This document shows, piece by piece, positions 1 to 13,125 of a stretch of 64,000 nt of DNA. Made by a program: the position numbers and the translations under genes. Origin of the DNA: Davidsoniella eucalypti (lineage: Eukaryota > Ascomycota > Sordariomycetes > Microascales > Ceratocystidaceae). The stretch spans positions 248,001 to 312,000 of the forward strand of contig RMBW01000021.1 of the NCBI GenBank assembly GCA_004009845.1, written 5' to 3'. The notes below the pieces were generated by a model that saw nothing but the letters and a program-made list of their open reading frames with translations, did no database searches and had not been told where the DNA came from. Position 1 is the first letter of the stretch. Every line of letters begins with the position of its first letter.

Positions 1-3000
1 TTTCAACCTCACGATCAACTTTTATGATATTACGACAACGCGACCACTTATTACCCTTCGATTCCTGTTCATAATTACGTCTTTGCTGCTTTTATTTTCT
101 CTTTTTCTTTCTTCAGCTTATGCCGTACTGTCGAATACCTTTTATTTGGCATGGTAATGTCTTGTATCTTATGATTTCTATGCTGGACATTGTCAGAAAT
201 TCCTTCTTTACCTCTTGGTTGAACCGATATGAATTTTCTTGGAATTTATTCATGTTGTCTTTCTCGTCGCTCTGCTCTTTTAGCAGAATCATATCTTGGT
301 TTCCACGTAGCCTCGGACTACTTATCTCACGGATTGAGTGTTGTTTCTCATTTATTACTTTTCGTATCCTCATTATAAAGGCAAGTCATAGCTGACTGCC
401 TTTTCACTATCAAAGCGTTGGCTTTTGGATTATCCTCCGTTGGAGGATTGGGCAGTCGGCTACATTTCTATTTTCTGTCTATCATGTTCATGGTTTCTAT
501 ATTTACTGGCGTTTCTCATTTCTATTGTTTGGTGGCATATATCCCTTATTTTGCAGACTTTTATATTATCTGGGAAGGTCACTTTATTTTTTCTATTATA
601 TCGGATTACGGCGTTTATTTGCTTTTCATTACGCTTGCTATAGACTTTTGTTTCTTTAAATGGACCTACTCTTCTTTTATGATGGATTATTGGGAGAAAA
701 TGTTTCTCGCGTTTGAGGTTTATCCAATATATCTCTTTCTCTGGTTGCTATCAACTCATCTTCTTCAAACTATACTACCACAAACACAAGTCCTCTTTTG
801 AATCACCATCAACTACCTCCATTGATATGTTGAAGTTGAAGTGTCTGTATCTACGTATCACAAGTTAACGGCATTCCGTTGTTTTTTAACGACGATCTGT
901 GCCAAACTGGATTATATGAATAACTGACTATTGGTAACGTTAAGACATGCTCATTCAGGACAGTTTTCTGATCGTCAATTTTGCATAAGATGATATCGAC
1001 AGTAAAAAGGATGGTTTATGGGGCCATTTCAAGTAAGATATCCACTTATAGGTGACATCGTAGGCGGGCTTTTATATCCATATAACTGTACTTATCAAGC
1101 TAGTTCTTGTCAAGTGAGCTGGCACCATAGAGATATATTCATTCTACTAACATGGATTTTATTGTGATGAGCTTTTTAAGACTCCGACGTAGTATTTCTA
1201 CAGTTATTGACCATGCCGGTTCTTGATCCTGAACTGCGCACCAGAGGAGACAGAAAGTGAAGATTCAGGCAGAAGATTGTTAATCAGATATAGAGTAAGG
1301 AACATTGCCGTGCTTTCTTCCGTCGGTTGAAACTACTCTTTGATAAGCTAAGCAACAAAACTTGGTAGGGAGATGTTAAGTTACAGCTTTGTTAGAGGCG
1401 CCATATACAACTATGAACATAACACACAAGCCCACATATACAACTACTAGAGCAAGTCTAGAGAGTAAGATAAAAACATCATACCAAAGGTGAGAAAAAA
1501 AACTTGTGTTCAAGTAAATGAAGTACTGCTAAGGAGAGGAAGAGGAATAAAAGAAGAAACGTGGGGTAAAAGTCACCATGGAAAAAAAAGGCCACATGTT
1601 AAACATATTTCTAGGTTTCTGAAGCTAGTAGTGAATCTGAAATATTGAAAGTACTCGGACTATACCTGTAAAGTTCAAAGCACAAAAGGAACAAGGAAAA
1701 GGCATTGATTGTTAAGCCGAGAAAACAAAAGGAACTGATAACATCACAATATCTAACGAAACAAAAAAAGGCGGAAACGAAGGTTGCTTTTTAAAATTTA
1801 AAATTTAAAATCTTTTTAAAAAAAACCCCATTTGTTCTTTGGGACTTTTTACCCCGCCAATAATTTCTCCAGATTAGAAGTGGTAGCACAGGCAGGCGGT
1901 CAAGAATATAAAACATTTATGAGTAGCAATTGTTTAGTTGCTTGATATATGGGTTGTAAATGCTGCTAGATTCTTTTTGTCTTTGGTATGTGTAAGTAAG
2001 TTACTTAAAAAACTTGATACGTGCGGCTATAAATAAACCAAGTGAATCTGAGACTTATTTGTTCGTATTAAGAACTTGTATAATACTCAAGCCTCACTCT
2101 CAAAAGACTCTTTCCTCCGCCTTCCTTCTTCTTAGTGGGGTTGTATCGTCAGTTATCTTTTTTATTATTATCATGTCATTATGAAAGAAACAATAAACGT
2201 ACATAAAAGAGGCTCTTTAGAGTTACGCCGCAACATATGAGTCAAGCAAAAAGAAAGAAAAAATATCAGCTCATGATTTATGCAGGCAACTCAATTTTTT
2301 GGTCTCGAAAGATGGTGTGTGGCACTGCGTAAGCTTCTCACTCGGTCAGCCAGGTAACAAGAAAAATTAGATATCTGGGAATGAACTGTTTAGTCACTCT
2401 CCTGTGACTATGGTGTATACTACTGCTACTATACATTATACATATGTTTTTTTGGTTGATGCAGGCTGGACCTGAGGAAGCACGTCACAGCCGGGTCGGG
2501 TCAATGGAACTTGCAAGTGCATGTGGAGGGGAGGTTCTGCCTTTTGTTATTTTTACTCTTGCTTGATGTGCATTTTTGTCATTAGTATCGCTGATGTAGC
2601 ATAAGCCAATGGAAGAAAGAAAAAAAATGCATAGAGGCCTGAGAGACAGCTAAAAAGCTAGACATGACTTGACGTTCTTCCGAATCTCCCCGCAATCGGC
2701 TAGAAGGAGGAAAGTTTGTTGTATTGTCTCCCTTTTTTTTGTTGTTAAATTTTTAAATTTTTAAAAACGAAAAGAAACAACACATATATTAAAACCAATG
2801 ACAATGGGAAATAAGAAGGATCTACGCTTGCTACCACACAGGCTTTCTTTTTTTTGCCTAATTTTTAATATGCGCAGATAGGACAACAGGATGCTTTTTT
2901 GATTTTATTTGCTTCTCCTTGATCCGTCAAAGACGTAAGTATACCAGGCATATATGTGTAGAAAAGTTGGAGTTTGTCGTGTATAAAGGATAGCCAAGAT

Positions 3001-4600
3001 AGTATATATTTATATTTTCTAGGTGGATGCTTGTTTTAATTAATCTATTTCCAATGAGCCCAGCTGGTCCAATTCCCTGTTTTCTTATTGGCAAATATAT
3101 AGCTAAAATTCTACGTAACTGGCTGTACGAAGTCTCGTGATGCTTGGCTAGCATGTGACCCTGTCCCATACTGAGGATACATTTAGTTATCTTTTGTCTG
3201 CCATTTTGATTTGTGGATCTTGAGTTTAAATCGATCTGGGGTTCTTAACACCTATTAATAGGCTGGTCCAGGCCGACTCAAAGCACAAGCTGAAGACAAT
3301 CATGAAGCGTTTCGAAAAGAGATCCCCAAAACTGTGTTTTTATTAAGAATGAGACAGATGCATATATAGTACATGAACAAAGTGTCAACCGGCTCGTGAT
3401 ATCTCTGACCAGCTATTTGTGTCTCCCCCCATGGGATCTTGTCTGTAAAGGCGGCTGGATTTTCTAGTTCTGGAACTAAAGAGTCGTGTACAGTCAATTC
3501 CATGCTGTCTTCAATTGTATTAGTAGTTTGCCCGTTTCCGCCTTTACTGATTGGATACAGTGACTCACCAAGGCTCTGTCTCTTTTTATTCCTGCAAGTC
3601 AACTAAAGCACTCAACCACATCCACCATTGCTTGGCATGCATGCTGAAATGTTTTGAGCGGGTGTCAAGCTGTTCTGATGTTTGATTTAGCTAGTGTTTT
3701 GTTTCTAGACGAAACTGCGCTCGAAATGCCAATATAAGGGACTAGCCAAAGCCCTTATACTGGTGGTTCGCGATAGCTTCATAGAAATGCGGTGCACAGT
3801 TGATTTCATACAGGCTTGTATAACGACGATTGACAGAGAGAAACATGGATCTCATTATCGAAAATAACAACTCATATATTTTGATGTACAGCGCAGGTGG
3901 CCCCTGTAAATTGGCCACCTGACCGCTAGCCGTAGCCATCTGGTAGTATATAAGCCAGCGCCTCTTCTCTTTTCCATGTCCCACGATCGATCTGATATCT
4001 CGACCTCTGGACCGTTTCCTTGCCTAGAGTTCCATACGACCCGGTTGCTGTACGTCACCCGCCGGCACAAACCTACAGGATTTTATCGACTGGCTGCCCT
4101 GTGATTTGGCGGTTGATACATATTAGCCACGCAAGACAATACTCAGGATAGGAAAAAGAGCCGGTTTTTTGCCTCCTTGTCAAAATTTATAGGACCTTCT
4201 CGACCGGCGCTAGAAAAGTCCTGGACTCCTCGCTCCCAGATAAAAAAGAAGTGAAAAATCTTGAAAATCTTTCTCCAAGCAAGCAATCAAACACAAAAGA
4301 GCCGGGAGAAAGCGCAGCTACGACGCAAAGCCCACTTCCTGCATCCGCCTTGCCAACCTGCTTTCTCGTTGTTTATCTCTCTGCTTGCCGCTACGACTCC
4401 AGCAGCTACCGTTACTTCACGCAGACTGCCCTGCCTTTCTGTCCTGGCCTCGCCTGCCTCTTTCTCTTCTTCTCCTGCCCCGTGTCTTGCTGGCCAGCTG
4501 TGATTTCTATCTCTCTTTCTTTCTTTTTCGACCTTGTCTTCAGCGTGGTCTTCCGCTTTCGTCTTCCTTTCGCCCTTCTCGATCCCCTGATCCAGCAGCC
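1..4600. other. Gene-free left flank and CT-rich leader of AGC1
   Basis: No reading frame here looks like a real protein. The first 800 bases are T-rich, so they give hydrophobic open frames on the plus strand without a convincing start or homology. AT-only runs occur near 1790-1830 and 2745-2770. A TATAAATA lies at 2028-2035 but no gene follows it. From about 4330 to 4600 the plus strand becomes pyrimidine-rich, which fits the 5' leader of the carrier gene starting at 4601. Confidence 0.6.
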
Positions 4601-6947
4601 ATGTCTATACCGCCAGCCGTCGAGGCCCGTTTCCAGGCCGTTGCCGTGAAGGACGACACCGGCGAGCCATTCGTGGGCCCCGAGCAGTTCATCAACGCCA
4701 TTGCGCCTGCTGGCGAAGACTATGTAAGTAGCAAACCACGAATCTGCAATCTCCTATGCGGGATACTGCGGCAGACCATCCATTGGCTCGTTCCGGGCAG
4801 TGGTTGGCGAGCTATGCTTCAGTTGCTTCGTCGCTGTGCTGGGCATCGCCTATGCTCCTCTGTCTCCTGTCACAAGCAAAGAAGCGGGTTTCCCCGGAAA
4901 AAAGCAGCAAAAAGACAGCCAATCGATTCTGTGCCAGCTAACCCATGAACCCTGTCGGTTCTCTTCCTTAGCACCGCATCCATCGCGACCAGTACGCCGT
5001 TCTTTTCCATGTCGCCGACCGCCAAAACACGGGCAGGCTGAGCCTCGCCGACTGGGGCCACTTCGAGCACTTGCTCAGCCAGCCCGACGCCGAATACCAG
5101 ATCGCCTTCCGCCTGTTCGACATTGGCCGCACCGGCCACGTGACCTTTGACAACTTCAAGAAGGTCTACGAAGCCAACCGTAGTCCCGGTGGCCTGCCGC
5201 TGAATCTGAACTCGGAGTGGATGCGCCTGCACCTGGGGTCGGCCAAGCTGCGCCACGAGCTCGACTATGCGCAGTTTGCCCAGCTTCTGCGCGGCCTACA
5301 GGGCGAGCGCATCCGCCAGGCCTTTGTACACCTGGACCGCTCTGGCTCCGGCTTCATCTCGCCGGCAGACTTCGAGCAGATCGTCCGTGAGACGACCGGC
5401 CATAAGCTCTCCGACCACACCCTGGCCCATCTGACCACGCTATGCCAGGCGCCAGCTCTCAGCGCCGGAGCTGGTGCCCAGGACAAGATCTCGTATGCGA
5501 CGGTGCGGGCCTTCCGTAACGTTGTCGACGGCATGGACCTGATAGAAAAGATCGTGGTCAAGGCCTGTGCCGATAGCCCCGATGGCAAGATCTCACAGGA
5601 GGAATTCTTCAAGCATGCCAACCAAAATGCGCGCTTCCAAGCCTTCACGCCCGCTGAGATTGAGCTTCTATTCCGCTTTGCCAACCCAGACGTGCCTTCG
5701 GGCCGCTTAAGCCCCGCGGACTTCCGCCGTGTCATCGACAGCGCATGGCGCAAGCCTATCTCCGTAGCCGGCGAGGCGGCCGAGGAGATGAAAAAGAAAT
5801 CGAAGCTGACGCCAGGCCAGCAGGCTCTGGTTTCCTCGTATAACTTTGCACTAGGCTCGATTGCTGGTGCCTTTGGCGCCTTCATGGTCTATCCCATTGA
5901 CCTAGTCAAGACACGACTGCAGAACCAACGCAGCAGTGGTGCCGGAACCGCGCTCTACAAGAACTCGATCGACTGCTTCCAAAAGGTCATCCGCAACGAG
6001 GGATTCCTAGGTCTCTACTCGGGTGTATTGCCGCAGCTGGTCGGTGTAGCACCCGAGAAGGCTATCAAGCTAACCGTCAATGATCTGGCCCGCGGCTACT
6101 TCACTCGCAAGGACGGCTCGATCTACTTGAGCTCTGAAATCGTGGCTGGTGGAACTGCCGGAGCCTGCCAAGTTGTAAGTCTCTGCCTCCCCTCTCCACA
6201 AACCCCATCTGTATACAGTAGCTAACCCACTCTACCCAGGTCTTCACCAACCCTCTGGAGATCGTCAAGATCCGTCTGCAGGTACAGGGCGAGGCTTCCA
6301 AGACCAACAAGGCCGTTCCCAAGCGCTCTGCCATGTGGATCATTCGTAACCTTGGTTTCCTTGGCCTATACAAAGGCGCCTCGGCCTGTCTTCTGCGCGA
6401 TGTGCCCTTCTCGGCCATCTACTTCCCAACATACAGTCATCTCAAGCGGGATTTCTTCGGCGAGTCGCCTACCAAGCCACTGAACGTTCTGCAGCTCCTC
6501 ACTGCCGGTGCCATTGCTGGTATTCCGGCCGCCTACCTGACGACGCCGTGCGATGTCATCAAAACACGCTTACAGGTCGAAGCTCGTAAGGGCGATACAC
6601 AGTACAGCGGCCTGCGTGATGCGGCTAAGAAGATCATGAAGGAGGAGGGCTTCAAGGCCTTCTTCAAGGGCGGTCCCGCGCGTATCTTCCGCTCATCACC
6701 ACAGTTTGGATTTACCCTAGCCGCCTACGAGATGCTACACACGGCGCTGCCACTGCCGGCCCATCTGTCGCCCAAGAAAGAGGTTACCTTCCTAGACGAC
6801 GAACCCGCTCTGCATGCGCCGTTTGTGCGTAGCCGGAATGCTCTCAAGGCTATTCTAGACCTTGACGAGAACTTTGGCCGTGTTGCGGCGCCCGATGCCA
6901 AGGCGTGGAAGGTGCTGGACAAGGCCGTTGAGGCTGTCTACTCTTAA
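4601..6947 (+). CDS. AGC1: Mitochondrial aspartate/glutamate carrier with EF-hand domain (AGC1/aralar type)
   Basis: Exons 4601-4723, 4972-6174 and 6240-6947 give 677 aa; both introns have GTAAGT donors and keep the frame. The N-terminal half is an EF-hand regulatory domain. Loop-like segments are at residues 57-68 (DRQNTGRLSLAD), 163-174 (DRSGSGFISPAD) and about 242-253; the first two end in Asp rather than the usual Glu. The C-terminal half is a three-repeat mitochondrial carrier with the signature at 349-358 (PIDLVKTRLQ), about 447-455 (PLEIVKIRL) and 545-553 (PCDVIKTRL). Family knowledge: inner-membrane exchange of aspartate for glutamate plus a proton, feeding the malate-aspartate shuttle. 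The length fits the family of about 680-700 aa. The start is the first ATG in a good context after the CT-rich leader. Whether this fungal protein senses calcium cannot be decided from sequence. Confidence 0.95.
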
Positions 6948-8315
6948 TCTTGGTCTTGGAAGATGGATCAGCAGTATTGCCGTCACTAACTCTACCCCTC
7001 TCTTTCCGTCTTGTGCTTGAACATCATGCATTACAAAAAGGAAAGGAAAAAAGATTCTTCTCTGTACATGTACACATCATGTACATTACACTGTACTTGT
7101 GCTCTTGCTGTTTGTCCTGGTGTATTTCCTATGTTTTATGTTCGGGTACCTTTTCTATTTCCTTTCTAGTGTCTTTATGTGCTGTTATTTTGGGTATCGT
7201 TTTGCTCTTATTTCACTGTCTGCATCAATCAGCATCTCATTTACTCCAGGACACCCTGTCTGTCCTACGTTTTTTCTTTTGATTTCTTATTTTAGTCGTT
7301 TACTCCTTGTAGTGGGTTGAGCCCCTCTTCAAATCTTCAAATATATCTTCATATATAAACGCTTCACTCTACCATCCACTATTGCTGAAACAGGGCCATC
7401 TCCTTTCCATGTTTTACCTGAAGCCAATGTGTTGTGAACGGGTAACAAAATTTAGAGAAAACAAAACTTGAAAAAAAGAAAAAAAAAGAAAAAAAAGAAA
7501 CGTCATGTGATGTGGTACTATTTACTATTTTAATACAGTGCTGATATATCCCCTTTTAGGCCCTTGGAACTGTAGTTTAATCCTTGTTATGCTGGTACGG
7601 ATAAGTCAGTAACAAGTATTAGAAATAACCACTTTAGCAACGCGATTACGATAAAAAAGCCAACTAGCTTTCGGATTTGCTCGCTTCTTAACGCGCTGCA
7701 GCAGTTTTCTTTGATTCGCCTTTCAAGGAACGAACACCTACAAGAAAAAGAAAGAAAAACAAGCGAGCAGCTTGGAATTGTATGGTATAGCTTACTGTAT
7801 TATCACAGCAATTAGAATCTCCGCTCTTTTTTTTATTTTCTTAGCGTTTCTTCAGTCTCGTTCTTTCGCTCGTTTATTTGCCCATTCTATATACGCTATA
7901 TTCTCTTTTTTTTTTCTCTTCATTCATTCTTTACTTGATCTTTGTTTGTTTATCCATCTATCTAGCAACATCTAGTTCGCTTGTTGCTTTTCTATATAAC
8001 CAAGTTCATACGCTGTTTTCTGCCGAGTTCTTGTATTGTTCTCATTTCTACTTTGGAGATCGCAAAGTCTGGCATCGGAGACAAGTAGACAGCTGTGGGT
8101 ATAAATATATCAGCAAGAAAGCAAGATCAACGAGACCTCAGATTTGAAACCAAATACACAAAACAAGTCCTCCGGTGCTGTTTATCGGCTTGCTTTGAGA
8201 AAGAACAACAGCTGCTTTGAGATCTCGAGGCATATATCAGCTCGTGATCTATAGAGGGCATCCACCCGTATTATCGTTGTAAACACAAAGCGAGCAAGCA
8301 GCTACCATCGACACC
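6948..8315. other. Intergenic region between AGC1 and the cystinosin-like gene
   Basis: The AGC1 3' region is T-rich, followed by an A-rich run near 7469-7500. From about 7780 to 8310 the sequence is CT-rich and fits the long 5' leader of the downstream transporter gene. No coding frame is supported. Confidence 0.6.
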
Positions 8316-9267
8316 ATGGAGATACTAGCTATTATCTCCATCCTGTTTGGCTGGATCTACACGACCTGTTGGTCAATGTCCTTCTATCCCCAACCAATCT
8401 TAAACTTCCGCCGCAAGTCAACTGCCGGATCCACCATAGACTTCCCATTTATCAACACGCTCGGTAAGTCAAAACAATCCTTCAAGATTGGCTATTTGCT
8501 GCCAAATAATAGCAGCTTCCATGGTCATTGTTGTTGTTTATGATCATAATATTGTCTTTATAGCCTGACTAACAACTACCATTCCAGGATTTTTGGCCTA
8601 TGTGACGTCTACTTGCTTCATGTACTATTCCCCTATGATTCGTGAGCAGTACGCCTCTCGTAACAATGGGCATATGCCATCTGTGGCTTTCAACGACGTA
8701 GCTTTTGCTGTCCATGCCTTTCTAGCATCGCTTGTAATCGCTAGTCAGTATTGGCCAAGTGCATGGGGATTCGATCCGGCCGGTGCTACTCGCATCAGCC
8801 GCTTCATTCTAGGTGTCTGCTTTGGTAGTATGGTTGGCGTGACCTATGTAGCTTTGCTGGTTGCTCAAACTGCCAACGGCAAGGCTGCCGCGGGTATCAA
8901 GCTGGACCCGCGCTATGATTGGTGTGCCTTAGACATGGTGTATGCCATTTCCTATGTCAAACTAGTCATCACTCTGGTCAAGTATGCCCCGCAGGTCATG
9001 CATAACTACCGGGCTAGAAGCACCAAGGGTTGGTCGATTGCCGGTATTCTTCTCGATTTCACCGGCGGTGTTTTGTCTGTCGCACAATTGTTTATTGATT
9101 CGTATCTCGTCGGTGACTGGACCGGCATCACTGGAAACCCTGTGAAGCTGGCGTTGGGTAATCTGTCGATGCTATACGATAGCATTTTTATCACTCAGCA
9201 TTACGTCCTGTATGCTCCTGAGAAAGATTCTGACTTGGAATCAGCCCAGGGCCGACGTTTGGATTAA
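8316..9267 (+). CDS. ERS1: Cystinosin-family PQ-loop transporter (vacuolar cystine/H+ symporter)
   Basis: Exons 8316-8463 and 8588-9267 give 275 aa; the intron splits a Gly codon and restores the frame. The protein is almost entirely membrane segments, with two PQ-loop motifs: YPQPILNFRRKS at residues 24-35 and APQVMHNYRARSTKGWS at about 183-199. The second is followed by LLDFTGG, where the Asp (about residue 206) matches the proton-coupling position of cystinosins. Seven helices are expected. Family knowledge: cystinosin (CTNS, yeast Ers1) exports cystine from lysosome or vacuole together with a proton. The C-terminal tail is short and no clear lysosomal GYDQL-type signal is visible. Fungi have several PQ-loop families, but the motif spacing and the STKGWS sequence favour cystinosin. 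Confidence 0.88.
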
Positions 9268-10381
9268 CCGTTAGTTCATGTATGACCGCGTTTTTGTTCG
9301 TTTCCGTAATATCTTTAGCGCATCGGGGACCGTTTAAGAGATTGACGTCTTCTTCCACGTTGACTGTCGCCCACTTACACACCATTCTTGAAACTTGGAA
9401 CTCGAAGACTAATCTATAGAAAATAATTTCATACACCACAGCATTAATTTAACTAATTCTCCAACTGATTTCAATATCCTTTGTATAAATTTGCAGCCTG
9501 TTTAGTGAGGCAAGATGTGCCTGCCTAGTAAGGCAGAGTCTCTAGAAGCTCGAGTATCGCGAACTCCAACTTGATATCTCACCACCACATGACCAAAAGA
9601 ACTCAAAACTTTATAAAACTTTGCACACTCATCAAACTCGACCTCTAGTTCATCCTCAATACCTCTAATCTTATTTATATGCTACTCTGCCTTCGCTGTT
9701 GGTCTCCAAGTCAAATTCTCCTCCTCGATGTCCGTACCTTCCGTTTCCGACTTCTACTCATCACGTTGAACGCACCAAACAGCTCTTTTGAAAACTGTGT
9801 GCCCTAGAAACTATCCAAATCTGAGAAGGGACCCATAGATATCATTGTATCGAAGAAGAATATGGAAGCTAGTTGCCTAAACGTTTGTTATGATTCCATG
9901 CTTTTGGCCATGCAACTGCTTATATGTAGCATTATGGACGATGTATCATATGGCATAACTCATATACTAAAGTACGAGAACCTGTCTTATCTAGATATTA
10001 CAGCTACCCGAAAACCAATAGTGCCCTAGTAAACACGCACAATATTTCACACAAGATATATCTTGGCCTTTTGTTTTTCTTTTCCTTTTCTTTTTTTCAT
10101 CTCCACAGCCAATCTCCATCTCACCCTCATCATAGAGCTTCTTCAACCTGACTTTGTACACGTTGTCGATACTCAATTCCTGCCATCGTCGTTCCACCGT
10201 CCATCTACTACTTCTCGTTCTTTGTAGGCTGTCAAAGAACTTGATTACACTACACCATTGCCATCCTAGCCTCAATCATCGCAGTGCTAAATTCACAGGT
10301 AACAATAATCATCACCAACGCTCAAGTATCGTTTCACATCATCATACTAACTGCTTTCATCTTTGTGTCTAGTAATCCATC
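9268..10381. other. Intergenic region with a 5'-UTR intron of the next gene
   Basis: No coding frame is supported. Near the end a spliceable intron, 10299-10372, is visible: donor CAG/GTAACA, branch-like ACTAAC, acceptor TCTAG. Nine bases later comes the ATG of the next gene, with an in-frame TAA at 10373-10375. This suggests a spliced 5' UTR and fixes that start codon. Confidence 0.55.
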
Positions 10382-12114
10382 ATGCCGTGCATCTTCACTC
10401 CGGCCATCTTCCGCTGTGGCCATATCATCGGCGTCAAGGTCTGGTGTGACAATCGAACATGTCTTAGGAGCAGCAACACTGTTTGCCCTATTGACTATCG
10501 TGAGGTTACCCGTGGCGTCAAGTCGCCTATAGATTGTTGCTGTTGTCTATACATCCAGATGCATAACCGCAAGCAACGTTCGGTCGACCCTGGATATACT
10601 GGAGCTAAAATCACAGATCTTATCACCCACGGCCTCTTGATGTCCATGTTCACTCACGGAAGCTTTGACCTCACCATGTGTGAAGTAACTGCCGACCCCG
10701 GGTACAAGGATGAGATCACGTTCTTCTACGATATCATGGATATCGTCTTTTCTATCGGTGTCGTTGAGTGTATTCACCGTGCATACATCAAGCCTTTCAC
10801 CGGGTTCACCTCGGAAGAGTTTGGTGCTTCGGCGATGCAACTATTCGACAAGAATAACCATCTGGCTTCAGTCGACTCTGATTCTGCCATCGATATCATG
10901 CGCTTTTCGCCTGATCCTATGCTGTGTCCGTTTTTTAATCCCCTTTCACCCATACCGCTGGAACAGGTATGAGCATAATTATGCTGGTCATATATTCTAA
11001 CAAGGCAATAGTTCTCTCCCCGCTTCACGATATCAGCGAGCCAGAGCGTATCTTTGAGGTCTGGCCCAATAGCTACAGCAAGCGTATTGTCGCTGCGGAA
11101 ATCACAGAGCGTGTTGTGATCCAGCCTTGGACTCCATTCAGCTTTTCTGGGCGACTTCAGGTCCAAACGGGCACACCCGGCCAAGTTCGGGGTGATTCTA
11201 AAGCTAAAGCTCAGTCCTCGGGCGTTGGCTTGTCCAAGTGGCCCTCTGAGGCCTCAACTGCAATCTCTTCTTCTCCGGTAAACGATGCAAACATCGCCAC
11301 CACTAGTGGTTCGTCTCTAGGCCCGCAACTCGCGTTCCAACCTGCTTCCTCGAAAACCGATTCTGCTCCTGCGGCTCCTACTACCTTACAATCTACAGGT
11401 AGTCAGATTGCGAACTCGCAGTCTATGAATGACGGGTCCCTGAACACCCATGTGACGCCCGAATCTCTCAGGGTACAAGAAGATTTTATCGCCGAAATAA
11501 TGGCTGCCTTCGCTCCAGAAAGTGCCCCTAGTCAGACCCCGCCTTCGACGACATATGGACTATTGACCTACACCGCCGTCCCGACACGTCCGTCTCTTAC
11601 CAACGACGTTCTCCTACGTGAAAATGGATCTCCCATCCAGCTGCCGGCGGGATATGAGCTAACTATTCCTCAGTTTGGGAACAACACGTCGGTTTCCGAT
11701 GTGATAGATGAGAAGAATCTTGAAGACTTAGAGGCTTACATGAGCCGCTGGGAAGATGAGAACAACTTTCAAAACGTGACTCAGGGCAATCAGGATTCCA
11801 ATGTCGCCGGCCCTGCTACAAATGGCCTCCAGGTTGTCGCTGGTGGCTCAGTCGCAGCTTCTGCTAATACTTCTGCGGCCTCTACCACTACGCACACTGA
11901 CAATTATGATATCGTCATGCGCGAGATTTCGTTGCCAGAGCCTGCTGTCTATCCTTCCGAAGGTGCTGCTGGCCCCGTCCAACAGGCAGCCGATGAGCGT
12001 TCTTTGACCAAGGCTAACGATCTCCTTATCGCCAAGGGGAATCTGGCTAGATTGGCTGTTGCTCAACTGGCTTATCCTAGAGATTCTACTCGGGATGTGA
12101 CTATGCTCAACTAG
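10382..12114 (+). CDS. Unrecognised protein(s): Cys-rich ORF joined to or overlapping a Ser/Ala-rich ORF
   Basis: I do not recognise this gene. Frame 1 (10382-10972, 196 aa) starts right after an in-frame TAA, so its ATG is secure. It is Cys-rich near the N terminus (RCGHIIGVKVWC, a CCCC run at about residues 52-55) and ordered-looking up to about residue 195. Frame 2 (10969-12114, 381 aa) starts ordered (LHDISEPERIFEVWPNSYSKRIV) and then turns into a Ser/Ala/Thr-rich region with acidic patches. A 38-nt intron, 10967-11004, would join them into about 564 aa, but that is short for a fungal intron. The better splice signals (donor CAG/GTATGA, branch TTCTAAC, acceptor AATAG at 11010-11011) give the wrong frame and a stop near 11120. 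Alternatives are two overlapping ORFs, a frameshifted pseudogene, or a base error in the assembly. Frame 2 is open for over 1.1 kb, which argues against long-standing decay. Confidence 0.55.
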
Positions 12115-13125
12115 TGTCACTTTCTCTCTTCCAGCTGTCGTCTCTTAGGCTGTAAGGACAGTTATCGTGTTCACAACACCATGCTGCCTCTTTATGGGGT
12201 CTTCTCTAGAGGTCCTTAAAAGTTTTATACTTATTTCGGGGTTTTTCTTCGATGCTGGCTCTGTTGTCCCCTTGGGTGTTTTATCCTATGGTTTCGGCCT
12301 TTGTATTTTTTTGTCTCTTTACGCTCACCACTGTGCTACATTGTTTTTCTCTCAGCTCATTGTTTTTTGTTTCCTTATCGCATTGGCATTTCGAATCATC
12401 AGTGTCTCCTTTCTGGCGATTTAGACTATCATCTTATCACGACTTTACGATTTTATAGCCCTACGACCTTACGGCCTCATGATGTTATGCCCCTTCCACT
12501 TTTGAATGATATCCATCCCCGTGTAACCGACGACATCGACAGGTGACCCAAAGATTATCTAATCTTGATGTCTCATGTAACCTAGCCTGATCTTGATTAG
12601 GTTTCGGTCTTTTTAATGGCACTACCATTTCATCTCTACATAATAGGCACTGCTGCATGCAGTTTTTGTTTATTTCCGCATTTCATTGTTGAGCAAAGAA
12701 ATATCCCATGAGCCAGCACCGAATTTTTCCCTCGCCCATTTTTATTTAGAGACAGTAAATAAAATTGGCAACATTCACTTTTATCCTCCCTTGTGTTAAT
12801 TTTGAGAATCTCTCAACCCGTGACAGAATTAATTATAGTATGATAAATTATATGTATATGATGATAATTTCAATTATGAACAACCCAACAAAGCCCATCA
12901 AAAATTAGATGCTACCGCTGTTTCGGTAAATGTATAGCATGTAAGATGCCATACTAAGAGGTGCGCAACTTGGCCAGTTTCTGAAGGAAAACCGAAGCAT
13001 ACGAGCCCGACATAAAAACGGTGAGAGAGAAAAAGAAAGACAAGACGAGGGTGGGGCGAGAAGCCGGACGAAGAGACACTACGGTTTTGAGTCGTATCGG
13101 CACAAAAATATTCCAGCTCGGTATT
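12115..13125. other. Convergent intergenic region
   Basis: Shared 3' flank between the unrecognised plus-strand gene and minus-strand DUG3. It is T-rich up to about 12480 and AT-rich at 12770-12860. The open frames here are low-complexity and hydrophobic. No RNA gene or repeat was recognised. Confidence 0.55.

Noticed and set aside
418..801. Plus-strand hydrophobic frame of 127 codons
   Set aside because: Starts with TTG, lies in T-rich DNA that encodes Phe/Leu/Ile/Tyr by composition, and has no family resemblance.
1793..1830. AT-only repeat-like run as a possible mobile element end
   Set aside because: Simple A/T homopolymer runs with no inverted partner or coding remnant.
5265..5885. Minus-strand frame of 206 codons inside AGC1
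   Set aside because: Shadow of GC-rich coding sequence; the plus-strand frame has clear carrier and EF-hand motifs.
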